A DNA stretch of 64,000 nt from Thiomonas arsenitoxydans. GTDB lineage: Bacteria > Pseudomonadota > Gammaproteobacteria > Burkholderiales > Burkholderiaceae_C. Each line of letters opens with the position of its first letter. The first letter of the stretch is position 1. Positions 39,226 to 48,035 of the stretch are shown one piece after another. A program made the position numbers and the translations under genes. Location of the stretch: positions 3,492,096 to 3,556,095 of the forward strand of contig NC_014145.1 of the NCBI RefSeq assembly GCF_000253115.1, written 5' to 3'. The notes under the pieces were generated by a model. It was not told the origin of the DNA. It searched no databases and worked only from the letters and a program-made list of their open reading frames with translations.

Positions 39226-40268
39226 GCGACGCTCCTGTGTTTGGCGCGCCAGGCCCCCACGCCGAGCACGCTGATGAACAGCAACGCCTGCATCACCAAG
39301 GTGTTGGAAAACGGCAGTTGGGCGAAAAGCTGCAAGGCATCGCCCGAGGACAGCAACCCGCCCATGATCAACGCCAACGGAATGATGCGCAGAAAGTTTT
39401 GCCCCGCCAGCCAGGCGACCAGAAAGCCGATATAGCCGTAGCCAGACGAGATGTCGGGCTGCAGGTGAGTCTGCACATTGGCCGCCTGCACCCAGCCCGC
39501 AAGGCCGGCAAGACTGCCCGCCAGCGCCATGACGGCAATCGCATGGCGGGTGTAGGAGAGCCCGGCCATGCGCGCCACGCGCGGGTTGCTTCGAAGCAGC
39601 GACAAGCCCGTGCCCCAGCGGCTCTTTTCCACCAGCACATGCAGCACGATGGCGAGCAGCACAGCCAGCACCAGCGCCCAGTTACTGGACAGGGCGCCGA
39701 GATGCAAGGACGGAAACTTGGCAGCGTCAGGAAAGGCGATGGTGGCCGGCCAGCCGAGATTGGCCGCATCTTTCCACGGCCCATACACCGCGTATTCCAC
39801 AATCTTGATGGCGATGTAGTTCATCAGGATGGTGACGATGGTTTCGTTCACGCCCAGCGCCGCACGCAGCACGCCGGGAATGGCGCCCCAAAGGGCGCCG
39901 CCCAGCAGCGCCAGCAGCAGTGCTGCGGGAAACAGTTCCCAGAAGGGTGCAGCCGTTATGGCCAGCACTACCGCGGTGCCGGTGAGCGCGCCGAAATACA
40001 ACTGCCCTTCGGCCCCCACGGACACCAGGCCCATGCGCGCGGGCAAGGCCGTGGCCATGGCGCAAAACAGAATGGGGATGGTCTTGCTCAGCGTGGTGTT
40101 GGTGGAGAAGGCATTGCCGAACGCGCCCTGCACCATCTGACTGAAAATCTGCAACGGCGCATAGCCGTTGAGCTGGAAGAACACCGCCGCCAGCAACAGA
40201 AACACGAGTGTTCCAGCCACCGGCACAAACGCCCGATCGACCCACGGCAGTGCCAGAAACGATTTCAT
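39222..40268 (-). CDS. BMP-type ABC permease (YufP-like)
   Basis: Permease of 348 residues. Conserved blocks PILFCAMATALPARMGLVSVGAEGQLY and GALWGAIPGVLRAALGVNETIVTILMNYIA identify the YufP-type partner of the downstream permease. It overlaps the ATPase stop by four bases, so the ATPase, both permeases and the receptor form one transcript. Confidence 0.92.
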   Translation of the reverse strand: MKSFLALPWVDRAFVPVAGTLVFLLLAAVFFQLNGYAPLQIFSQMVQGAFGNAFSTNTTLSKTIPILFCAMATALPARMGLVSVGAEGQLYFGALTGTAVVLAITAAPFWELFPAALLLALLGGALWGAIPGVLRAALGVNETIVTILMNYIAIKIVEYAVYGPWKDAANLGWPATIAFPDAAKFPSLHLGALSSNWALVLAVLLAIVLHVLVEKSRWGTGLSLLRSNPRVARMAGLSYTRHAIAVMALAGSLAGLAGWVQAANVQTHLQPDISSGYGYIGFLVAWLAGQNFLRIIPLALIMGGLLSSGDALQLFAQLPFSNTLVMQALLFISVLGVGAWRAKHRSVA

Positions 40269-41749
40269 GCAGCCTCCCCATGCGTCATCAAATGGCCAAG
40301 GCGCACGCGGTCGGCCTCCCCCGCGGTCAGCACCCCGGCAATGCGCCCGTGATACAGCACAGCAATTCGGTGGGCATAGCGCAGCAGGTCATCCAGGTCT
40401 TCGGATATCCACAGGATCGCGGCGCCAGCAGCAGCTTGTCGGAACAGCTCGTCATACACCGCCTGCGTCGCATGCAGGTCCAACCCCATGGTGGGATAGC
40501 ACGCGACGATGAACTGGCGCGGCTCCGACAACTCGCGTGCGATCACCAGCTTCTGCAGATTGCCGCCCGACAGGCGACCCGACGCCAGGCCGCTCTGGCG
40601 TGGGCGCACGTCATAGCGCTCCATCAGCGCATCAGCGCGTGCATCCAGCTTGGCCCAGCGCGGAAACAGCGGCAAGCGCAGCAGGCCACGCAGCGCGAGA
40701 TTCAGGCTGTTGCGCATCTCTGCTGCCACGGCGTTTTTCAGCGGATATTCCGGGATATAGCCCTGGCGCGCATCGTGCGGCTGGCGAGTGTCGCGGCTGT
40801 GAAGCACTTCGCCGTCGAGCAGCACGTCGCCCTCTTGCAAGTTCACCATGCCGGTGGCTGCGTCTGCCAACAGATCCTGCCCATTGCCCGACACCCCAGC
40901 AACCCCCAGCACTTCGCCCGGGGCGATGTCGAGGTCAATGCCCTCCAGCGACAACGATTCCGTGCTGCAGCGCAAGTTGCGCAGGCTGATGCGCGCCACC
41001 GCACTGGCTGGCGGCGCGGTCTGCGCCACCGGCTTCAAGCTGGCATCACCCACCATCAGCGTCACCAGTTTGGCGGCGTCCATACCGCGCGCATCGGCCT
41101 GCGCCACCAGTTTGCCCGCGCGCATGACCGCCACACGATGCGCACAGGCGCGCACGTCCTCCAATTTGTGGGTGATGAACACCACGCTGCGCCCGGTATC
41201 GGCCAGCTTGCGCACCACAGCGTGCAGACGCTGCACCTCTTCAGGGGCCAGGACCGATGTGGGTTCGTCGAGGATGATCAGACGGGCGTCAAGATTGAGC
41301 ACCTTGACCAGTTCCACCTGCTGCCTCTGCCCCACCGACAACTCCGAAACCAATCGCTGCGGCGCCACCCCCGGAGCAAACTCGGCCAGCAGTCGCAAGA
41401 CCTTGGCGGTATTGCCGCGGCCATGCCACAACGGTGCATCGGGATAGGCCAGCAGCAGGTTATCCAGTACCGTAAGCGCGGGAATGACGCTGAACTGCTG
41501 GAACACCATGCCGATGCCCAGGGCCATGGCGTCGCGTGGTGAAGCAATGTCCACCTCTCGTCCGCCCAGCAGCACCTGCCCGCTGTCAGCGCGGTAGTAG
41601 CCATAAAGCACCTTCATCAGTGTGCTCTTGCCCGCGCCGTTCTCGCCGAGCAGCGCCAGCACTTCACCTTCGCCAATCTCAAGCGACACGGCATCATTGG
41701 CCTGCACCGGGCCAAAGCGCTTGCTGATGTCGATGAGCTCGACTTTCAT
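40265..41749 (-). CDS. BMP-type ABC ATPase with two nucleotide-binding domains (YufO-like)
   Basis: 494-residue duplicated ATPase. The first domain has Walker A LLGENGAGKST (near 35), signature LSVGQRQQVEL and Walker B LIILDEPTSVL. The second has a degenerate Walker A-like VAGVSGNGQDLL (near 285) and signature LSGGNLQK with VACYPTMGLD. Asymmetry of this kind is normal for nucleoside/BMP transporters. First gene of the transporter set, 153 bases after the 5-FCL-like gene. Confidence 0.92.
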   Translation of the reverse strand: MKVELIDISKRFGPVQANDAVSLEIGEGEVLALLGENGAGKSTLMKVLYGYYRADSGQVLLGGREVDIASPRDAMALGIGMVFQQFSVIPALTVLDNLLLAYPDAPLWHGRGNTAKVLRLLAEFAPGVAPQRLVSELSVGQRQQVELVKVLNLDARLIILDEPTSVLAPEEVQRLHAVVRKLADTGRSVVFITHKLEDVRACAHRVAVMRAGKLVAQADARGMDAAKLVTLMVGDASLKPVAQTAPPASAVARISLRNLRCSTESLSLEGIDLDIAPGEVLGVAGVSGNGQDLLADAATGMVNLQEGDVLLDGEVLHSRDTRQPHDARQGYIPEYPLKNAVAAEMRNSLNLALRGLLRLPLFPRWAKLDARADALMERYDVRPRQSGLASGRLSGGNLQKLVIARELSEPRQFIVACYPTMGLDLHATQAVYDELFRQAAAGAAILWISEDLDDLLRYAHRIAVLYHGRIAGVLTAGEADRVRLGHLMTHGEAA

Positions 41750-41902
41750 TGCACGCGCCCGAACTCAACTGGCCGGCACGTCCAACTAGGCACACTCCCC
41801 CATCCGGACGTCCGACTCAACGGCTTAGGCTGAAAGTGACCCAGCCCGCTCACATTGACTTGAATAGTTATGCACATGATCTTTTCCTGCGAACCTCATG
41901 CC
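41750..41902. other. Short intergenic gap
   Basis: No convincing promoter or terminator hairpin was recognised, so the 5-FCL-like gene and the transporter genes are probably one transcript. The palindrome-like GTTATGCACATGATC near 41867-41881 is too weak to call. Confidence 0.35.
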
Positions 41903-42745
41903 TCAAATGTCACGGTCACTGAGCCCCACTGAGCCCTTCGGCGCCCCACCCTGCTCGATCCGCCCGCGTAGTTCGCCGAGGAACGGAATGTCACGATATT
42001 GATCGGGTTCAACCTGATCCCAGGCCACCCCATGGGGCTGTGGATAGGGTGTGTCGGTCCGAATGCTTTCTTCCTCGGTGAAGACCCAGTCCAGCGCCGA
42101 ATCGTGGCCGAGCATCACCAGACGCTGCGCTGCCACGACTTGGCAGGAATGCACCGTCGTGACGATTGGGGTGCCTGCAGACAGCTTGCCAAGTTCTCGG
42201 AAGATGCCAAGTTCAAGGTCAGCGAAACCGCCGCCCTTGCCGGTGCGCCCACCGAGACGGGTTACCGCCACGCAGCCCACCACCACCAGATCGAGAGTCG
42301 GCAGTTCCTCGAACTGCACCGGCACGCCATGAGCCACGCCTCCCTGGGAGGTTGCGGCAAGCTCGAATGAGACCTGGCGCGCGGCAAGCTGCACCGGGTC
42401 GAGCAGTACAAAGGGATAGGGACGCTCCAACTCAGGAACCGGCATATAGAGTTGCTTGCCGGCGTAAAGCGCACGCAGGCGCAGAGGAATCTGTGGCGGG
42501 TCCGGGTTGCACTTGACCACCCCTGCGTCGCGCCACATAGGGGTGGCGGCTAGGCGCCAAGCGGCTCTGTCTGCGCCGACGAAATTCGGAATGCGGCTAC
42601 GCACCGGCCCCACGCCAACCTCCATACGCTCAAGCGCGAACCAGATCTCGTCACGCAAGGCGTCTTTATCACGGTTGCGGCCCGCCCAGCGCGCCGTGTC
42701 GTCTATTGATGCTGTGGATGCGATGCTTTCGGACATATTCGTCAT
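41903..42745 (-). CDS. 5-formyltetrahydrofolate cyclo-ligase-like protein (COG0212)
   Basis: 280-residue relative of 5-FCL/MTHFS. Family segments include RSRIPNFVGADRAAWRL near 50, KCNPDPPQIPLRLRALYAGKQLYMP (near 78) and the C-terminal LGGRTGKGGGFADLELGI (near 165). The paralogue group is distinct from housekeeping MTHFS and is often found beside catabolic or thiamin-related genes. Near a formamidase, a role tied to formyl or one-carbon units is possible but unproven. ATG 42745 or 42736. First gene after the leftward sigma-54 promoter. Confidence 0.75.
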   Translation of the reverse strand: MTNMSESIASTASIDDTARWAGRNRDKDALRDEIWFALERMEVGVGPVRSRIPNFVGADRAAWRLAATPMWRDAGVVKCNPDPPQIPLRLRALYAGKQLYMPVPELERPYPFVLLDPVQLAARQVSFELAATSQGGVAHGVPVQFEELPTLDLVVVGCVAVTRLGGRTGKGGGFADLELGIFRELGKLSAGTPIVTTVHSCQVVAAQRLVMLGHDSALDWVFTEEESIRTDTPYPQPHGVAWDQVEPDQYRDIPFLGELRGRIEQGGAPKGSVGLSDRDI

Positions 42746-42914
42746 TCCTTGGAAATACGCAAGCAGCTCTTTGCAGGATCGCCGACCTGCGTCGGCGATT
42801 GCGCTGGGCTTTGTCTGGCAGGTCTGGATTCACCATCCTTGAGCGCCAGACCGGGTGCAAATAGCCTTGCCTCCAGCCTCGAACTCAACCCACCCTGACA
42901 AGTCAACCGCAACT

Positions 42915-42930
42915 ATCTTGTGCACAAGAT
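42915..42930. promoter_or_regulatory. Perfect 16-bp palindrome, likely GntR operator
   Basis: ATCTTGTGCACAAGAT is a perfect palindrome covering the predicted start site (about 42924) of the leftward sigma-54 promoter. The core TCTTG-N4-CAAGA recurs at 46214-46227. The GntR-family gene at 45298 lies between the two sites. Confidence 0.7.
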
Positions 42931-42935
42931 GCCAT

Positions 42936-42950
42936 GCAAGATGTGTGCCA
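42936..42950 (-). promoter_or_regulatory. Sigma-54 promoter, leftward (5-FCL-like / BMP / formamidase unit)
   Basis: Minus-strand TGGCAC-ACATC-TTGC, followed by A, a full consensus match. The predicted start lies inside the palindrome at 42915-42930. Confidence 0.75.
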
Positions 42951-43043
42951 TTGCCCAGTAGCAACTGCGCGGTGCGTGAAGCAAACAGCACACTGCTGCT
43001 TCCCAGTTGACTGAGTAATTTTCCCAACCCGCTTCGGCCTGAT

Positions 43044-43058
43044 TGGCACATCCATTGC
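43044..43058 (+). promoter_or_regulatory. Sigma-54 promoter, rightward (atzGEH unit)
   Basis: TGGCAC-ATCCA-TTGC, followed by A, a full consensus match. Predicted start near 43070, with a leader of about 180 bases. TGCAT and ATGCA arms flank ATCATG at 43056-43071, an imperfect palindrome at the start site. It is about 94 bases from the leftward promoter, so shared enhancer sites are likely. Confidence 0.75.
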
Positions 43059-43249
43059 ATATCATGATGCATACAAGTCTGGGGCTCGCTGTCATGCTCC
43101 GTCTGTCCAGCACCCACCCGAACCCAAACACAAGTTGGAATGCATTCCGTGGCAATTGGCGCCACACGGCAGCAGTGCGCAACGGGCACCGCACTGGTGC
43201 AAGTTGCACCAAACCCGCCAGATCAATCCAGTCAACATTGAGGCAAACC

Positions 43250-43456
43250 ATGCAACACACACCGACACCCTCCGCCGACGCACCGTCCCACATCGACACG
43301 GTTCGATGCGCCGCGACACAACTCGACCTCGTGCTCACGGACGATGCCCTGCAGCGCGTCGCCGACCAATGGGCTCGCCTGCAGACCATGGCCTCCGCGC
43401 TGACGCAAGAGCCTTTGGGCATTGCAGATGAGCCCGCGCCGGTCTTTACGCCCTGA
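43250..43456 (+). CDS. atzG: AtzG-like small amidase subunit (DUF4089)
   Basis: 68-residue protein, starting at ATG 43250 with TTGAGG upstream. Alpha-helical DUF4089 pattern (LVLTDDALQRVADQWARLQTMASALTQ) ending EPAPVFTP. In Pseudomonas sp. ADP, AtzG is required with AtzE for 1-carboxybiuret hydrolase activity, and the Klebsiella Hpx system has an equivalent HpxX. The adjacent atzE-type gene starts 50 bases downstream. Confidence 0.8.
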   Translation: MQHTPTPSADAPSHIDTVRCAATQLDLVLTDDALQRVADQWARLQTMASALTQEPLGIADEPAPVFTP

Positions 43457-43506
43457 ACCCTGTCACATAGCCCGACCCAACTGTCCTTCCGCCGAGAAGA
43501 CCTTCC

Positions 43507-44886
43507 ATGACGACCTCCAATTCATCCCTTGCGCTGCAAGTCGCCGGCCCCCTGGCTCAGGCCATTGCCTCCGGTGAGATCTCCGCCTTGGAAGTAACCG
43601 AACAGGCCTTGGCGCGTATCGCCGCAGTTGATGGCGCCATCAACGCCTTCACCGCCATCACGGCGCAGCGCGCACGCGACGAAGCGCGCAGAATCGACGC
43701 CCTGCGTGCGCAAGGCGCCCCGTTGCCGCCACTGGCCGGCGTGCCCTATGCGGTAAAGAACCTGTTCGACATCTTCGGGCTAACCACGCTCGCCGGCTCG
43801 AAACTACTGGCGACGCAGTCACCCGCCACAAACGACGCTGTGCTGGTGCAGCGCATGCAGGCCGCAGGCGCCGTCCTCGTAGGCGCGTTGAATATGGATG
43901 AATTCGCCTATGGCTTCACCACCGAAAACAGCCACTACGGACCGACGCGTAACCCGCATGACCCAACACGCAGCGCCGGTGGATCCTCGGGTGGAAGCGC
44001 CGCAGCGATTGCTGCGGGCATGGTGCCTCTCGCACTGGGTTCAGACACCAACGGTTCGATCCGCGTACCGTCCTCGCTATGCGGCATCTTCGGCATCAAG
44101 CCCACGTTTGGCAGGCTGTCACGCAGTGGCAGCTACCCCTTCGTCTACAACCTCGACCACCTCGGCGCTTTCGCGCGCAGCGTGGACGACCTTGCCCTGT
44201 GCTACGAAGCGCTTTGCGCGGGCGAACCGCCTCGATCTGAAGCCTTGCTGCGGCAGAGCGACACCCCTTTGCGCGTCGGTCAGCTCGGCGGCTATTTCGA
44301 CGATCACGCCGGACCCCAAGCGCGTGAGGCCGTAGGCATGGCCGCCGAGGCCCTCGGCGCACGCGACCCAGTGAACTGGGTTGGCGTGGAAGCCGCCCGT
44401 TCCGCAGCCTTCCTCATCACAGCAGCCGAAGGCGGGCAACTGCACCTGGACCATCTGCGCACCCAGTACGACCTGATGGAGCCCCTTTCACGCGACCGCC
44501 TCGCGGCCGGGTCCATGCTCCCCGCCGCCTGGTATGCACAGGCCCAGCGCGTACGTGCTCGCTTTCATGCCCGCGCTCTGGAACTTTTCAGTCGTTACGA
44601 CCTGCTCATCGCTGCGGCGACGCCGGTCTCGGCACAGCCCCTGGACAGCGAGGGCTTCGAACTCGACGGCCGCATGCTGCCCACCCGCGCCAATATGGGT
44701 CTGCTCACCCAGCCCATTTCCTGCATTGGCCTGCCCGTGGTCGCCGCTCCGATCCGGCATGCCCCGGGAGCCATGCCTATCGGCGTGCAACTCATCGCCC
44801 CGCCCTGGCGCGAGGACATCGCCCTGCGTGCAGCGAAAATACTTGAATCTGCAGGCGTGGCCTTCGCCACCCCCGTTCCAATCTGA
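43507..44886 (+). CDS. atzE: AtzE/HpxY-family amidase
   Basis: Amidase-signature hydrolase of 459 residues with the Ser-cisSer-Lys triad: Lys84 in [10 protein letters not shown], cis-Ser in AGGSSGGSA (near 160) and nucleophile Ser184 in [12 protein letters not shown]. Closest in character to the AtzE family (1-carboxybiuret hydrolase; HpxY of oxalurate catabolism). No AtzD cyanuric acid hydrolase or AtzF allophanate hydrolase is in the window, so the ureide acted on is open. Forms a unit with the DUF4089 and DUF3225 genes. Confidence 0.85.
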   Translation: MTTSNSSLALQVAGPLAQAIASGEISALEVTEQALARIAAVDGAINAFTAITAQRARDEARRIDALRAQGAPLPPLAGVPYAVKNLFDIFGLTTLAGSKLLATQSPATNDAVLVQRMQAAGAVLVGALNMDEFAYGFTTENSHYGPTRNPHDPTRSAGGSSGGSAAAIAAGMVPLALGSDTNGSIRVPSSLCGIFGIKPTFGRLSRSGSYPFVYNLDHLGAFARSVDDLALCYEALCAGEPPRSEALLRQSDTPLRVGQLGGYFDDHAGPQAREAVGMAAEALGARDPVNWVGVEAARSAAFLITAAEGGQLHLDHLRTQYDLMEPLSRDRLAAGSMLPAAWYAQAQRVRARFHARALELFSRYDLLIAAATPVSAQPLDSEGFELDGRMLPTRANMGLLTQPISCIGLPVVAAPIRHAPGAMPIGVQLIAPPWREDIALRAAKILESAGVAFATPVPI

Positions 44887-44911
44887 CAGCACACCAACCG
44901 CCAATCTCGAC

Positions 44912-45301
44912 ATGACCCCATCCGCGATCAACCTCCCCGACGTCCTGGCCGAAGTCGAGGACATGTTCGCTCGCTACGAACAGGCGCTGGTGAGCAACGA
45001 CGTCGCCAGCCTTGACGCCCTGTTCTGGAATTCGCCGCATACCCTGCGCTATGGTGCAACCGAGAACCTCTATGGATTCGACGCCATCGCGGCGTTTCGG
45101 GCCCAACGTCCGGGCCAAGGACTGGCGCGACGCATTCGCCACCGCTCCATTACCACCTTCGGCCGTGATTTTGCCGTGGCGAACGTTGAATTCGAACGCA
45201 GCAACAGCCCGCGCGTCGGACGCCAAAGCCAGACCTGGGTGCGCTTTGAGCAAGGGTGGCGCGTGGTTGCCGCGCATGTGAGCTGGATGGACACATTATG
45301 A
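44912..45301 (+). CDS. atzH: AtzH/HpxZ-like protein (DUF3225)
   Basis: 129-residue SnoaL/NTF2-like protein ([30 protein letters not shown], then [24 protein letters not shown]). AtzH is reported to process allophanate- or dicarboxyurea-type intermediates, and HpxZ is linked to oxalurate catabolism. The stop overlaps the GntR start (ATGA), so regulator and enzyme are translationally coupled. Confidence 0.82.
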   Translation: MTPSAINLPDVLAEVEDMFARYEQALVSNDVASLDALFWNSPHTLRYGATENLYGFDAIAAFRAQRPGQGLARRIRHRSITTFGRDFAVANVEFERSNSPRVGRQSQTWVRFEQGWRVVAAHVSWMDTL

Positions 45302-46047
45302 CAACTGCCGCAGCACGCACGAGCCACGTTGCAATCAAGGCCAAGCCCGCGCCCAAGGCGGCGTCGCGCGCAGAGGAAATCTACGCCCGCTTGCGCGAAG
45401 AAGTGTTTGAGTTTCACCTGTTACCCGGCCAGCGCTTCACGGAAACGGAGTTGGCCGAGCACTATGTCGTATCCCGCACCCCGGTGCGCGAAGCACTGCT
45501 GCGCTTGCAGGCTGAAGGGTTGGTACGCGGCTATTTCCGCAGCGGCTGGGAAGTCGTGCCGATCGACTTCGCTCGTTTCGACCATCTGTACGAATTGCGC
45601 AAGCTCGTTGAAGTGCACGCCGTTCGCAAGCTTTCCATGCGTGAACTGGCCACTGAAACGCAAACCATGCTGGATGCGCTGGCAGCATCCTGGATCGTGG
45701 ACAAATCGGCGCGTCTGAGTGATGCCCGAAAGATCTCATTGCTGGATGAGGCCTTCCATACCAATCTGGTGGCTGCCGCGGGCAACCCAGAGATTCTGCG
45801 CGTGCATGCGGAAATCACCGATCGCATCCGCATCATCCGCCGCCTCGACTTCACCTATACCCATCGCGTCAGCACCACCTACGACGAGCATGCCGCCATC
45901 CTGCGTGCCATCCAGCGCCACAAGCCCGACCAGGCCGAACTGCTGATTCGAGCCCACATTGATCGCAGCCAGATCGAAACACGCAAGATCACCTTGCACC
46001 GCTTGCAAAACATACGCACCGAAACACAACACGACGCTGCGCTGTAG
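45298..46047 (+). CDS. GntR-family regulator (FadR/FCD subgroup)
   Basis: 249-residue regulator: winged HTH at residues 24-85 ([49 protein letters not shown]) and an FCD ligand domain with likely metal-binding residues ([42 protein letters not shown]). ATG 45298 overlaps the atzH stop. The palindrome TCTTG-N4-CAAGA found at 42915 and 46214 is its probable operator. Confidence 0.88.
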   Translation: MTTAAARTSHVAIKAKPAPKAASRAEEIYARLREEVFEFHLLPGQRFTETELAEHYVVSRTPVREALLRLQAEGLVRGYFRSGWEVVPIDFARFDHLYELRKLVEVHAVRKLSMRELATETQTMLDALAASWIVDKSARLSDARKISLLDEAFHTNLVAAAGNPEILRVHAEITDRIRIIRRLDFTYTHRVSTTYDEHAAILRAIQRHKPDQAELLIRAHIDRSQIETRKITLHRLQNIRTETQHDAAL

Positions 46048-46192
46048 TGCGTCCACCTTGTTATTTCTCTTCGCATGGTCGGCAGGCACGTTGAGCGCCG
46101 TCTTTGCTTAGGGCGAAAGACGATTCTGTTTTTCATGCCCCACACCGTGAAAGATGAGGGAGCTAACGGCCTTATTTTGCAGCGCTTGAAGC

Positions 46193-46207
46193 AGGCATGC
46201 ATCTTGC
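46193..46207 (+). promoter_or_regulatory. Sigma-54 type promoter, rightward (46267 transporter unit)
   Basis: AGGCAT-GCATC-TTGC, followed by A. The GG and GC pairs have correct spacing, but two bases of the -24 box differ from TGGCAC. Predicted start near 46219, inside the operator-like palindrome. Confidence 0.55.
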
Positions 46208-46213
46208 ATTTTT

Positions 46214-46227
46214 TCTTGCACACAAGA
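46214..46227. promoter_or_regulatory. TCTTG-N4-CAAGA site, likely GntR operator
   Basis: TCTTGCACACAAGA has the same arms as the perfect palindrome at 42915-42930, and likewise overlaps a predicted sigma-54 start. Confidence 0.6.
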
Positions 46228-46266
46228 TGCTTCCGACCTATCTGCATCGAATCTCAAGGGGCTGCT

Positions 46267-47277
46267 ATGAACGAAAAAATTTCTCGGGTTTCCAGCTTGG
46301 CTGACGCGTCACGCCGCACCGCACTGAAAGCTGGGCTCGCCGCAGGGCTTGTCAGTGGGTTCCCAGCGCTGGCGCGTGCGCAGGACAACACTATCCGGAT
46401 TGGCTACTGGCCCATCGCCGCGGGGATTCCGCTGTATGCGGGCGTCAATCATGACGTCTTCAAACAAGCAGGACTGCAAGTCGAGGCCGTGAAGTTTGCG
46501 AGCGCCCAGCAGGTCGTCGAGGCCATGATTGCTGGGCGCATTCACGGATCGGCCAACGGCACTGCATCTGCCGCGCTCGGTCTCGGTGACATTGCTGAAC
46601 CCGGCCTGTGCAAAATCATCGCAGCCAATCCATCAAACGCCAAACTGGTGCTCGACGAAGTACTGGTGGCGGAGAAGAGCGATTACAAAACCATCGCGTC
46701 TCTCAAGGGAAAGCGCATTGGCTGCGGCCCTGGCATTCAAAACGTGACCCTGGCGAAGATCATTTTTGAAAAGAATGGCTATCCAGAGGTCAAGCCAATT
46801 GAAATGCCTGTCGGCCAACATGTCGCCGCGCTTGCGGCGGGGCAAGTCGACGCCGTCTATACGCTCGAGCCCACGGGCACTGTGGGTCGGCTGAAAGGCT
46901 TGACCAAAATCCTCGAAACCGGCGTGATCTCAAAGTACGTTCTGGGCAATCCGATGGCCCCGTGGTACGGCGGCTCGGCCTCATTGACCGCCGCCTTTCT
47001 CAAGGCACAGCCAGAGCTGGCCAAACGCTACATCACCGCCTATCTCAGCGCAATTGACCTCGTGCTCAAGGAACCGGCCAAAGTCCGCCCCGACCTAGTG
47101 GGCTACACCGCCATCGACGCCAAGCTGGCTGAAGCCGTTCCCTTGCCGGGCTTCACGACCTACAGCCAGTTCACACCTTCCGATATTGGTTATTTCCAGA
47201 AATTTTTCGACGTATTCACCGAGCGCAAAATTTTCACACGCAAGGTTGATGTCGCCTCCATGTTGTACCGGGCCTGA
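46267..47277 (+). CDS. NMT1-type binding protein with Tat-type signal
   Basis: 336-residue periplasmic receptor. Twin-arginine leader SRRTALKAGLAAGLVSGFPALARAQ (residues 15-40), then IRIGYWPIAAGIPLYAGVNHDVFKQAGL, an NMT1/SsuA-like fold. ATG 46267 follows AAGGGG. Starts a unit with a permease, an ATPase and an alpha/beta hydrolase. Ligand unknown; the shared operator with the ureide genes suggests a related compound. Confidence 0.87.
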   Translation: MNEKISRVSSLADASRRTALKAGLAAGLVSGFPALARAQDNTIRIGYWPIAAGIPLYAGVNHDVFKQAGLQVEAVKFASAQQVVEAMIAGRIHGSANGTASAALGLGDIAEPGLCKIIAANPSNAKLVLDEVLVAEKSDYKTIASLKGKRIGCGPGIQNVTLAKIIFEKNGYPEVKPIEMPVGQHVAALAAGQVDAVYTLEPTGTVGRLKGLTKILETGVISKYVLGNPMAPWYGGSASLTAAFLKAQPELAKRYITAYLSAIDLVLKEPAKVRPDLVGYTAIDAKLAEAVPLPGFTTYSQFTPSDIGYFQKFFDVFTERKIFTRKVDVASMLYRA

Positions 47278-47288
47278 GCGTCATCACT

Positions 47289-48035
47289 ATGCAACGTCTG
47301 CTTCCTCTCACGGGACCATTTCTGCTCCTGCTGCTGTGGCAAATGGCAGTGTCCGCGCACTGGGTCAACCCGGTGCTGCTCCCCTCGCCCGAAGACACGC
47401 TGGCGACGCTCTGGACCAGCCTGATTGATGGCAGCATGTGGCCGGATTTTCAGGCCACTGTGTTGCGCACCTTCTACGCCTTTGCCATTGCAGCAGTGAT
47501 TGGCGTGCCACTGGGCGTTGCGCTGGGCAGTTCGCCTGCCATTTATCGCAGCGTCGAATTCTTGGTCGATTTTTTCCGCTCCACGCCATCTTCTGCACTG
47601 ATTCCCTTGTTCATGCTGCTGTTCGGCCTGTCCGATCTGAACAAGATCGCGATCGCGGCGTTCGCCGCCGTGCTGCTCATCTTGTTCAACAGCGCCTATG
47701 GCGTGATGAATGCGCGCAAGACCCGCGTGCTTGCCGTCAAGGTCATGGGCGTCTCGCGCTGGCATGTGTTCAAGGATGTGCTGCTACTGGAGAGCCTACC
47801 GCAGACCTTTGTCGGTCTACGAACAGGCGTGAGCATGGCGCTGGTCATCGTCATCGTTGCGGAGATGTTCATCGGCTCGGATACCGGTCTGGGACAGCGC
47901 ATCATCAACGCGCAACAAGTGCTCAACATCAAGGGCATGTATGCGGCCATCCTGCTCACCGGCATCCTGGGATATGCCCTGAATCTGCTGTTCTCGTTGG
48001 TGGAAATACGCTTTGTTCACTGGGGTGGAAAATGA
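47289..48035 (+). CDS. ABC transporter permease
   Basis: 248-residue permease with about six membrane segments and an EAA loop near residues 148-170 (VMGVSRWHVFKDVLLLESLPQ). It belongs to the nitrate/sulfonate/taurine class. It begins 11 bases after the receptor gene and overlaps the ATPase start by four bases. Confidence 0.9.
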   Translation: MQRLLPLTGPFLLLLLWQMAVSAHWVNPVLLPSPEDTLATLWTSLIDGSMWPDFQATVLRTFYAFAIAAVIGVPLGVALGSSPAIYRSVEFLVDFFRSTPSSALIPLFMLLFGLSDLNKIAIAAFAAVLLILFNSAYGVMNARKTRVLAVKVMGVSRWHVFKDVLLLESLPQTFVGLRTGVSMALVIVIVAEMFIGSDTGLGQRIINAQQVLNIKGMYAAILLTGILGYALNLLFSLVEIRFVHWGGK

